Source: an uncultured Alphaproteobacteria bacterium (GTDB taxonomy: Bacteria > Pseudomonadota > Alphaproteobacteria > HIMB59 > GCA-002718135). Taken from it: 64,000 nucleotides of DNA. A model generated the notes under the pieces. The model worked only from the letters and a program-made list of their open reading frames with translations. It did not search any database and was not told where the DNA came from. Positions 15,794 to 23,246 of this stretch are shown one piece after another. The stretch covers positions 108,839-172,838 of the forward strand of contig CACNKX010000001.1 in assembly GCA_902621165.1 (NCBI GenBank), written 5' to 3'. Each line of letters starts with the position of its first letter. Within the stretch, counting starts at the first letter, position 1. The translations under genes and the position numbers were made by a program.

Positions 15794-17113
15794 ATGGCAA
15801 TAGAATATTTAAAAAAAGGTTTAGATGAAAAACAAAGAATTGAAGATAATGATAAAGTAAAAAAAATTGTTGAGGAAACGTTAAGTAAAATTGAATCAGA
15901 AGGCGATAAACATATTAGAGAATTATCTCAAAAATTTGATAACTATTCTCCAAATAGTTTTAGATTAAGTGAAGATCAAATTAATCAATTAATGAGTGAA
16001 GTCTCTGATGATGACAAAGAAGATATTAAATTTGCTCAAAAACAAGTGCGATCATTTGCGGAAGCACAACTTAAAACTTTAAGTGAGTTAGAAGTAGAAA
16101 CGCATCCAGGCGTGATTCTTGGTCATAAAAATATACCAGTACAAGCAGTTGGATGTTATGTACCTGCTGGAAAATTTCCAATGGTAGCTTCTGCTCATAT
16201 GTCAGTTGTTACTGCTTCTGTTGCTGGGGTTCCAAGAATTGTTGCTACTACTCCACCTTTTAAAGGTAAGCCAAATCCAGCTGTCGTTACAGCGATGAAA
16301 ATCGGTGGTGCTCACGAAATTTATGTTTTGGGAGGAATGCAAGGAGTTGGTGCGATGGCTATTGGTACAGAAACAATTAAGCCTGTAGATATGCTTGTTG
16401 GACCTGGCAATGCATTTGTTGCTGAAGCGAAAAGACAATTGTATGGCAAAGTTGGTATCGATTTATTTGCTGGTCCAACTGAAACAATGGTAATTGCAGA
16501 TGAGACTGTTGATGGTGAAATATGTGCAACAGACTTATTAGGACAAGCTGAACATGGATATAATTCTCCTGCTGTGATGATAACAAACTCAAGAAAACTT
16601 GCGGAAGAAACATTTAAAGAAATTGATAGAATTTTAGAAATTTTACCTACTAAAGAAACAGCAAGTACAAGCTGGAGAGATTATGGAGAAATAATTTTAT
16701 GTGATACTTATGAGGAGATGTTATCTAAAGCAAATGAAATAGCTTCAGAGCACGTTCAAGTTATGACAAAAAAAGATGATTGGTTTTTAGAAAATATGAC
16801 ATCTTATGGAGCTCTATTTTTGGGCGCTAGAACTAATGTTGCTAATGGTGATAAAGTGATAGGTACTAACCATACACTTCCTACTAAAAAAGCTGGAAGA
16901 TATACTGGTGGTTTGTGGGTTGGTAAGTTCATTAAAACGCACACTTATCAAAAGATTATGACAGATGAAGCTGCAACTCTGATCGGAGAATATGGATCTA
17001 GACTTTCACATTTAGAAGGTTTTATAGGTCATGCAGAACAATGTAATGTGAGAGTAAGACGATATGGGAAAAAAAATGTTGGATATGGGAAACCAGCAGG
17101 AGAAAAAATTTAG
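15794..17113 (+). CDS. hpsN: Sulfopropanediol 3-dehydrogenase-like (HpsN), histidinol dehydrogenase family
   Basis: A 439-aa NAD-dependent, zinc-containing four-electron dehydrogenase of the HisD fold. HpsN oxidises (R)-2,3-dihydroxypropane-1-sulfonate through the aldehyde to (R)-sulfolactate in the cytosol. Visible elements are GHKNIPVQAVGCYVPAGKFP near residue 115, VGPGNAFVAEAKRQL near 200, zinc ligands Q and H in LLGQAEHGYNSPA, the general base/acid pair EH in ASEHVQVM, Asp and His in GDKVIGTNHTLPT, and His in LEGFIGHAEQ. The segments KKAGRYTGGLWVGKF and YSPNSFRLSEDQ fit HpsN-type rather than biosynthetic HisD, and no other his genes are nearby. It follows a two-domain SnoaL gene in the paired-operator regulon. 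The usual partners hpsKLM, hpsO and hpsP are not recognised in the window. Another alcohol substrate is possible. Confidence 0.8.
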   Translation: MAIEYLKKGLDEKQRIEDNDKVKKIVEETLSKIESEGDKHIRELSQKFDNYSPNSFRLSEDQINQLMSEVSDDDKEDIKFAQKQVRSFAEAQLKTLSELEVETHPGVILGHKNIPVQAVGCYVPAGKFPMVASAHMSVVTASVAGVPRIVATTPPFKGKPNPAVVTAMKIGGAHEIYVLGGMQGVGAMAIGTETIKPVDMLVGPGNAFVAEAKRQLYGKVGIDLFAGPTETMVIADETVDGEICATDLLGQAEHGYNSPAVMITNSRKLAEETFKEIDRILEILPTKETASTSWRDYGEIILCDTYEEMLSKANEIASEHVQVMTKKDDWFLENMTSYGALFLGARTNVANGDKVIGTNHTLPTKKAGRYTGGLWVGKFIKTHTYQKIMTDEAATLIGEYGSRLSHLEGFIGHAEQCNVRVRRYGKKNVGYGKPAGEKI

Positions 17114-17114
17114 C

Positions 17115-17510
17115 TTATTTTAATTCCCCTTTAACTCTCATTTCATTTCTAATTTTTGTTGCCGAGATATCATGTATTTCTTTTCCTAAATCATGTTCTG
17201 TAAATGAATAACCAACTCCTCTTCCATAAGAAATATCAATAATGTTTGGAACCTTAACAACTACATATTCTTTTCCATTAGTAAAACCATGTTGAGCTAA
17301 ACCTTCATTAATTTTTGCTTTTACTTGTTCAAATTGAAATGGATTGTCAGCTTGACCTTCTACACCTGCATCTACACCTCCCACATCACGATACATAATA
17401 CATACCTGACCTGTTTTCTGAAGTGCTCTTTTAAATAATTCTGTATGTCCGTCATGCCATGGTTGCCATCTACCTAACATTTGTACTGTTGGTTTTTTCC
17501 AATCAAACAT
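17115..17510 (-). CDS. Nucleotidyltransferase of the HxGH (GRFQPxHxGH) family
   Basis: A 131-aa protein with the alpha/beta-phosphodiesterase nucleotidyltransferase signature: GRWQPWHDGH near residue 17 (GRFQPxHxGH-like) and ISATKIRNEM near the C-terminus (the ISxTxIR motif). It should transfer an NMP to a phosphorylated acceptor. Specificity is unclear, since family members act on NMN, pantetheine phosphate, glycerol phosphate and others. It overlaps the upstream APS-kinase-like gene by 8 nt, so the two are translationally coupled and probably functionally paired, with CysQ just upstream. It is shorter than ATP sulfurylase and unlikely to be that enzyme. Confidence 0.75.
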   Translation of the reverse strand: MFDWKKPTVQMLGRWQPWHDGHTELFKRALQKTGQVCIMYRDVGGVDAGVEGQADNPFQFEQVKAKINEGLAQHGFTNGKEYVVVKVPNIIDISYGRGVGYSFTEHDLGKEIHDISATKIRNEMRVKGELK

Positions 17511-17916
17511 TTTTAATCTCCTTTGCTAGATTTTCTATTTCTTCATCTGATAAAAATTTAGTTATTTTGATGTCAGTTTTATTTGGTTGTTCAAACATTT
17601 TATTTGTATCTTCAAACCTACCTTCTTTAATAGTATCCAGCCAGATAACAAAATCAGGCTCAAAAGCTTCTCTTGCTTTTTCAGTTGGTGCTACAAAGTC
17701 ACAAATTACCCATCTTCCATTTTGTTTTTCGAAATCGGCAAATGTTTTCATTCTATTGGCTTGTCGTATTCTACCTTGCATCGTAAAATCCCAATCGTTT
17801 GCTGACTTCCTGACTACATCTGCGTTATACCAAGCACAATTATCAATTACTTTAATAAGCCTTTCTGCTAACCAAGTTTTGCCAGCACCAGGAAGACCAC
17901 AAATAAGTATTTTCAT
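17503..17916 (-). CDS. Adenylylsulfate-kinase-like P-loop kinase
   Basis: A 137-aa P-loop protein with Walker A GLPGAGKTW (residues 7-15) and YNADVVRKSANDWDF, resembling the APS-kinase DGDxVRxxxNxDLGF segment. QGRIRQANRMKTFADF and VAPTEKAREAFEPDFVIWL follow. It is shorter than CysC (about 200 aa), missing much of the C-terminal part. It is followed by the overlapping nucleotidyltransferase and preceded by CysQ. Candidate roles are making PAPS, or phosphorylating another small molecule later activated by the nucleotidyltransferase. Family assignment is good; the substrate is inference. Confidence 0.75.
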   Translation of the reverse strand: MKILICGLPGAGKTWLAERLIKVIDNCAWYNADVVRKSANDWDFTMQGRIRQANRMKTFADFEKQNGRWVICDFVAPTEKAREAFEPDFVIWLDTIKEGRFEDTNKMFEQPNKTDIKITKFLSDEEIENLAKEIKNV

Positions 17917-17927
17917 ATGATTATAAT

Positions 17928-18719
17928 TTATATTTTAGCGATGAAATTAGGGTTAATAACACTTTCTTTCGTGTTGTATAGTAATATATTTTTATTAAAA
18001 TCTTTAACTGAACCTCCTGCCTCTTCAAGAATAATATGTCCCGCAGCAATATCCCATTCTGAAGTTGGACCTAGTCTTGGATATATATTTGCCTTACTTT
18101 CAGCTAAGTAACAAAATTTAAGAGAACTACCAATTTGGATTAACTCAAAATTATTACAATTATCTTTCATCCAATTATCAAAATCTTTATTAGAATGTGA
18201 TCGACTACCAATAACCTTTGTTAAATTACTTTTGTCTTTTACTGAATTTATTTTTATAAAATCTTTAGTTGTTTCAATATTTGACTCTGTAATTAATTTA
18301 TATGCGCCATTTTTTTTTAAAGCATAATAAAGCAAAGACTTAGCAGGCGCATAGATAATACCAAATATTGGTGAATTATTTTTTATTAATGCAATATTAA
18401 CTGTAAATTCTCCATTTTTTTTTATAAATTCTTTAGTTCCATCTAATGGATCTATTAACCAATACGAATTCCAAGTTTTTCTTTCTTTCCATTCTATTAG
18501 ACTTTCTTCGCTTAATATAGGAACATTCGGGCTAAAAGCTTTTAATCTATTTAAAATTAAATTATTTGATTTTATATCAGCTTCGGTAATAGGTGAATTA
18601 TCATCTTTTATTTCTACATTAAAAGATTTTTTATATACTTTTTGAATTTCCTTACCTGCATCTATAGCAGTATTTAATATTTTTAATAAATTTTTTGATT
18701 TATGTAGTTCTAAGTTCAT
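17928..18719 (-). CDS. cysQ: 3'(2'),5'-bisphosphate nucleotidase CysQ, inositol monophosphatase family
   Basis: A 263-aa metal-dependent phosphatase. Metal-binding motifs are present: SPITEADIKSN near residue 40, LSEESLIEWK near 68, WLIDPLDGTKEFIKKNGEFT (DPxDGT) near 90 and SEWDIAAGHIILEEAGG near 210. CysQ removes the 3'-phosphate from PAP/PAPS, recycling the by-product of sulfonucleotide use. It lies 11 nt upstream of the APS-kinase-like gene on the same strand, a functionally sensible pairing. Another member of the inositol-monophosphatase family is a weaker alternative. Confidence 0.88.
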   Translation of the reverse strand: MNLELHKSKNLLKILNTAIDAGKEIQKVYKKSFNVEIKDDNSPITEADIKSNNLILNRLKAFSPNVPILSEESLIEWKERKTWNSYWLIDPLDGTKEFIKKNGEFTVNIALIKNNSPIFGIIYAPAKSLLYYALKKNGAYKLITESNIETTKDFIKINSVKDKSNLTKVIGSRSHSNKDFDNWMKDNCNNFELIQIGSSLKFCYLAESKANIYPRLGPTSEWDIAAGHIILEEAGGSVKDFNKNILLYNTKESVINPNFIAKI

Positions 18720-18753
18720 GATTCTTTTAACAGAATTTTTTTATTAATTAATA

Positions 18754-19665
18754 TTATATGTAAATGAAATACATGTATCCAAAATACAAAATTAATCCAA
18801 TAATTCCATAAATACGTCCAATTTTTTTTGCAAAGATCATAAACATTAAAATTAATGCTGTAATTGATAACATGAAGTATAAGTCTTGATTTGCTAAAAC
18901 TGCAGGAACTTTAAAATTACCAAAAAATGAACTAATACCTAGAACACCCAAAACATTATAAATATTAGACCCCAGAATATTTCCTAAGGCGAAATCAATC
19001 TTTTTTCTTAAGGCGGAAACAATACCAACTGCAAGTTCTGGAAGGGAAGTTCCAAAAGCTACTAATGATAATCCAATTACTGAAGCTGGAACATTATAAG
19101 TTCTTGCAATATTAATTGCTGAATCAACAAGTAAATCTGCACCAAATACTAAACATGCTATACCTATTATAATTAATATTAATGAGATTGTTATTGAATA
19201 ATCGTTTTTATCTATTTCTAAATTATCAATTTCTCCTTTTTTTATTTGAACATACATTAGATAAATCAATGATGTAGTTGCAACTAATCCAAAAATAAAA
19301 TTAAAATAAAAAAAAGTCATAATAATTAATACAAATCCTAAAATAATATTTATCCAAGCTTGGTTAATTTGATTTTTATTTATATTTACAATTGGAAATA
19401 TTAATGTTGTAGTGGCCATTACAAGTATTAAGTTTGCAATATTACTTCCAACTACAGCGCCTAAAGCAAGATCCGAAAAATCATTAAGAACTGCATTTAT
19501 GCTGCTTGCCAATTCAGGTAATGATGTTCCCCCAGCTACAATTACAACACCAATTGCAAACAATGAGATATTAATCTTTCTTCCAAAACTAACTGAACCT
19601 CTTATAATTATTTCAGCACCTAAAACTAGAAGCCCTAATCCAATTATCGAAAATAAAATATCCAT
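18754..19665 (-). CDS. Calcium/sodium antiporter (CaCA family, YrbG-like)
   Basis: A 303-aa membrane protein with about ten helices in two inverted repeats. The duplicated alpha-repeat signatures are GGTSLPELASSINAVL with GAVVGSNIANL (about residues 45-80) and AFGTSLPELAVGIVSAL with GNILGSNIYNVLG (about 205-240). Glu and Asn of these motifs bind Ca2+ and Na+. It probably exports Ca2+ using the sodium gradient, fitting a marine cell. It is upstream of cysQ on the same strand with a 34-nt gap. A functional link to cysQ is not evident. Confidence 0.9.
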   Translation of the reverse strand: MDILFSIIGLGLLVLGAEIIIRGSVSFGRKINISLFAIGVVIVAGGTSLPELASSINAVLNDFSDLALGAVVGSNIANLILVMATTTLIFPIVNINKNQINQAWINIILGFVLIIMTFFYFNFIFGLVATTSLIYLMYVQIKKGEIDNLEIDKNDYSITISLILIIIGIACLVFGADLLVDSAINIARTYNVPASVIGLSLVAFGTSLPELAVGIVSALRKKIDFALGNILGSNIYNVLGVLGISSFFGNFKVPAVLANQDLYFMLSITALILMFMIFAKKIGRIYGIIGLILYFGYMYFIYI

Positions 19666-19739
19666 TGAAAATTTTTAATTATTTAAGTTAGTTATATGTT
19701 TAAATTAAATAGTATATAATAAATAAATTTTTCTAAATT

Positions 19740-21344
19740 ATGAACCAAAGTTTTGACTATATTATTATTGGTGCAGGTACAGCTGGTTGCATATTAGCAA
19801 ATAGACTTTCAGAGAATGAAAACATTAAAGTACTTTTGATTGAGGCTGGAGGAAAAGACACTAATCCTTGGATACATATTCCAGGTGGTTATTTTAAAAC
19901 AATGCATAATCCTAAAACTGATTGGTGCTTCACAACTGAAGAGGAAAAATTTTGTAATAATAGAAAAATGCTTATTCCAAGAGGAAAAACATTGGGTGGA
20001 AGTTCATCAATTAATGGGATGTTATATATAAGAGGTCATGCAAATGACTACAATTACTGGAGACAATTAGGTAATATTGGATGGTCTTGGGAAGACGTAT
20101 TACCGTACTTTAAAAAATCTGAAGATTACAGAATTTTTAAAAGTGAATTTCACGGTACCAATGGACCCATCAAAGTAGAGAAAATTAGATCAAATTTTAA
20201 ATTATTGGATTTATTTTTAGAGGCCTCTCAAGAATTTGGATACAAAAAAAATGAAGACTTTAACGATGGTGACAATGAAGGAATGGGTTATTTTCCAATG
20301 ACAATTGATAAAGGGTATAGATGTAGTGCTGCAGTTGCTTTCTTAAATCCTATAAAAAATAGAAAAAATTTAAAAATTATAACCAAGGCACATGTTAAAA
20401 AATTAACAATTGAAAATTTAAAAGTAAAAACTGTAAATTTATGGAAAAACAATGAAGAATTTTCATATTCTGTAAATAAAGAAGTTTTATTGTCTGCAGG
20501 AACAATTGGATCTCCTCACATATTACAAGCTTCAGGTATTGGTCCAGGTAAATTATTAAATGAAAATAATATTAATATTGTGAAAGAAATTAAAGGTGTT
20601 GGAAAAAATTTAACCGATCATTTAATGTTAAGACCAGTTTACAAAATTAAAAACTTAGAAACATTAAACGATATATATCACAGTTTTACTAAAAAATTTT
20701 TAACAGGATTAAATTATTTAATTTATAAAAAAGGACCTTTAACAGTTGGAGCAAGTTACTTGTGCGGCTTTATTAAAAGTGATTCGTATTTAGAAAACCC
20801 TAATCTACAATTTCATATCTCGCCAGCTAGCACTGATTTATTAGGAAAAGCAGACCTACATAAATTCCCAGCATTCACTCCTACAATAACAAATATTCGT
20901 CCAACAAGTAGAGGTTCTATAGAAATTAAATCTTCAGATACAAGAATTTATCCTCAAATAAAAATGAACTACTTATCTACTGACGAAGATAGGGAAATTG
21001 CAGGTAAGTCTATTAAAATAGTAAGAAAAGTTGTTTTAGAATCAAAGGCATTTAAAAATTATGCGCCTGAAGAATATAGACCTGGGATACAATTTAAAGA
21101 TAATGAATCTCTGGCAAAAGAAGCGGGTAAATTTGCAAATACTATTTTTCATCCAGTAAGTACCTGCAAAATGGGTAATGATGAAAATTCAGTTGTAAGC
21201 GATAATCTTAAAGTAAAAGGAATAAACAACTTAAGAGTTGTTGATGCTTCAGTGATGCCAACTATAACATCTGGTAATACTAATGCCCCTACTATGATGA
21301 TTGCTGAGAAAGCATCAGACTTAATTATTAGAGATCAGAAATAA
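19740..21344 (+). CDS. GMC-family FAD-dependent oxidoreductase (choline dehydrogenase-like)
   Basis: A 534-aa flavoprotein. The N-terminal FAD-binding motif is DYIIIGAGTAGCILANRL, followed by LIEAGG, the GMC signature PRGKTLGGSSSINGMLYIRG near residue 85 and HGTNGP near 140. The C-terminal catalytic region is FHPVSTCKMGND with the distal NTNAPTMMIAEKASD, giving a His/Asn pair. Such enzymes oxidise primary alcohols to aldehydes. It ends directly against the convergent xsc gene (last base 21344 next to 21345). Oxidation of choline, isethionate-like or other alcohols is conceivable; the product would suit Xsc only if the substrate were isethionate, which is speculation. Confidence 0.88.
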   Translation: MNQSFDYIIIGAGTAGCILANRLSENENIKVLLIEAGGKDTNPWIHIPGGYFKTMHNPKTDWCFTTEEEKFCNNRKMLIPRGKTLGGSSSINGMLYIRGHANDYNYWRQLGNIGWSWEDVLPYFKKSEDYRIFKSEFHGTNGPIKVEKIRSNFKLLDLFLEASQEFGYKKNEDFNDGDNEGMGYFPMTIDKGYRCSAAVAFLNPIKNRKNLKIITKAHVKKLTIENLKVKTVNLWKNNEEFSYSVNKEVLLSAGTIGSPHILQASGIGPGKLLNENNINIVKEIKGVGKNLTDHLMLRPVYKIKNLETLNDIYHSFTKKFLTGLNYLIYKKGPLTVGASYLCGFIKSDSYLENPNLQFHISPASTDLLGKADLHKFPAFTPTITNIRPTSRGSIEIKSSDTRIYPQIKMNYLSTDEDREIAGKSIKIVRKVVLESKAFKNYAPEEYRPGIQFKDNESLAKEAGKFANTIFHPVSTCKMGNDENSVVSDNLKVKGINNLRVVDASVMPTITSGNTNAPTMMIAEKASDLIIRDQK

Positions 21345-23114
21345 TTATTGAACTACTGTATCTTTAGGATCAATTCCTGCAACTTCAACTGGTGCTTTCA
21401 TAGCATCTCTTCTAAAAGGTTCTCCCAGTTCTTGGTTTAACATTACTTCTATAAAAGTAGTTATACCTTCCATTTGATCCTTGCAAGATTGTTGTAAAGC
21501 ATCTGTTAGCTCCTCTTGAGTGTGAACTTTAACACCTTTAAATCCACAAGCTTCTGCAATCTTTGCATAGCTTAATTTAGGATCAAGTTCAGTTCCGACA
21601 AAATTATTATTATACCAAAGTGTAGTGTTTCTTTTCTCCGCTCCCCATTGATAATTTCTAAAAATTATCATTGTGATATTTGGCCAACCTTCTCTATTGC
21701 ATGAAGTCATTTCACTCATACTAATTCCAAATGCGCCATCACCGGCAAAGCCTACCACTGGTGTATTTGGGCAACCTATTTTTGCTCCAATTACAGATGG
21801 AAAACCATAACCACAAGGTCCAAATAAACCAGGTGCCAAATACTTTCTACCGTTCTCAAAAGTTGGATAAGCATTACCGATTGCACAATTATTTCCTATA
21901 TCACTTGATATGATTGCATCTTCAGGAAGACCTGCTTGAATAGCTCGCCATGCCATTCTTGGTGACATTTTTTCTGGTTCTCTATCTCGTGAGTCTTTGT
22001 TCCAAGATGTGCCAGGATCATCTTCTTCATGATCAAGGCCAGTTAATGTTTGTAGCCAAGCTGACTTTGTTTTATGAATTAACTCCTCTCGTTCTTTTCT
22101 ATCTTTATCACCTGCATTTGTTGTAAGGTTTTCTAAAATTTGTTCTGCGACTAGTTTTGCATCTCCACAAATACCAACGCTTATTTTTTTTGTTAAACCA
22201 ATTCGATCAGAATTGATATCAACTTGAATGACATCTGCATTTTTTGGCCAATAATCTATTCCATAACCTGGTAAAGTTGAGAAGGGATTTAATCTTGTAC
22301 CAAGTGCGAGAACTACATCTGCCTTAGATATTATTTCCATTGCTGCTTTAGATCCGTTATATCCTAAAGGACCAACCGCAAGTGGATGTTTACCAGGAAA
22401 ACTATCATTATGTTGGTATCCGCAAGCAACTGGAGCACTTAATTTTTCAGCAAGTTTTTTGCAATTATCAATTGCATCAGCTAAAATCACTCCAGCACCA
22501 GATAAAATTACTGGAAATTTTGCATTAGATAAAAGGTCAGCTGCTTCTTTAATTGCTTCTGTTCCACCTGAAGGTCTTTCAAATTTTATTATAGGTGGCA
22601 AATCAATATCAACAACTTGAGTCCAAAAATCTCTTGGTATATTTAATTGAGCAGGAGCAGATCCTTTAATGGCTTTGGAAATAACTCGATTTAAAACTTC
22701 TGCAACTCTTGAGGGATCTCTTACTTCTTCTTGATAGCAAACCATATCTTTAAATAAATTCATTTGCTCAACTTCTTGGAAGCCCCCTTGACCGATAGTT
22801 TTGTTAGCTGCTTGAGGAGTAACTAAGAGCATTGGAGTATGATTCCAAAAAGCAGTTTTTATAGGTGTAACCAAGCCAGTTATCCCAGGTCCATTTTGGG
22901 CAATACACATTGCAATTTTACCAGTTGATCTTGTATAACCATCAGCCATAATTCCGCCGTTTGACTCATGAGCAACGTCCCAAAATGTTATTCCAGCTTT
23001 TGGAAAAAGATCTGATATTGGCATAAAGGCCGATCCAATTATTCCAAAAGCGTGTTGAATACCGTGTTTTTGTAAAACTTTTACAAAAGCCTCTTCTGTT
23101 GTCATTTTTGCCAT
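21345..23114 (-). CDS. xsc: Sulfoacetaldehyde acetyltransferase (Xsc)
   Basis: A 589-aa ThDP-dependent enzyme that converts sulfoacetaldehyde plus phosphate to acetyl phosphate and sulfite. N-terminal KMTTEEAFVKVLQKHGI and FGIIGSAFMPISDLFPKAGI are diagnostic for Xsc rather than acetolactate synthase. The catalytic Glu lies in DVAHESNGG, QAANKTIGQGGFQEVEQMN is strongly conserved in Xsc, and the ThDP/Mg motif is GFAGDGAFGISMSEMTSCN near residue 465. Length matches the family. It is the central enzyme of taurine, isethionate and sulfopyruvate-route sulfonate catabolism. Pta and the omega-aminotransferase lie about 20 kb away. No sulfite dehydrogenase or TauE-type exporter is seen in the window. 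Confidence 0.93.
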   Translation of the reverse strand: MAKMTTEEAFVKVLQKHGIQHAFGIIGSAFMPISDLFPKAGITFWDVAHESNGGIMADGYTRSTGKIAMCIAQNGPGITGLVTPIKTAFWNHTPMLLVTPQAANKTIGQGGFQEVEQMNLFKDMVCYQEEVRDPSRVAEVLNRVISKAIKGSAPAQLNIPRDFWTQVVDIDLPPIIKFERPSGGTEAIKEAADLLSNAKFPVILSGAGVILADAIDNCKKLAEKLSAPVACGYQHNDSFPGKHPLAVGPLGYNGSKAAMEIISKADVVLALGTRLNPFSTLPGYGIDYWPKNADVIQVDINSDRIGLTKKISVGICGDAKLVAEQILENLTTNAGDKDRKEREELIHKTKSAWLQTLTGLDHEEDDPGTSWNKDSRDREPEKMSPRMAWRAIQAGLPEDAIISSDIGNNCAIGNAYPTFENGRKYLAPGLFGPCGYGFPSVIGAKIGCPNTPVVGFAGDGAFGISMSEMTSCNREGWPNITMIIFRNYQWGAEKRNTTLWYNNNFVGTELDPKLSYAKIAEACGFKGVKVHTQEELTDALQQSCKDQMEGITTFIEVMLNQELGEPFRRDAMKAPVEVAGIDPKDTVVQ

Positions 23115-23246
23115 AATAAATCCTTAATATATTATTCTTAACTACATTAAATTAATTATTAAATGAACTACAATAATCTTGTTAGTTATTTATTAATTTT
23201 ATAAAATTCCTATTTAATGAAAAAATAATTAATTACGATTGATAAA

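Noticed and set aside
16202..16613. Minus-strand ORFs of 78 aa within hpsN
   Set aside because: Antisense to a strongly conserved enzyme; composition (Asn/Ser or Gln/His rich) is typical of shadow frames.
17459..18111. Plus-strand ORFs (153, 72 and 64 aa) opposite the APS-kinase-like and cysQ genes
   Set aside because: The minus-strand genes carry clear P-loop, nucleotidyltransferase and phosphatase motifs; the plus frames do not.
21731..21913. 60-aa plus-strand ORF inside xsc
   Set aside because: Shadow frame antisense to the ThDP-binding region of Xsc.
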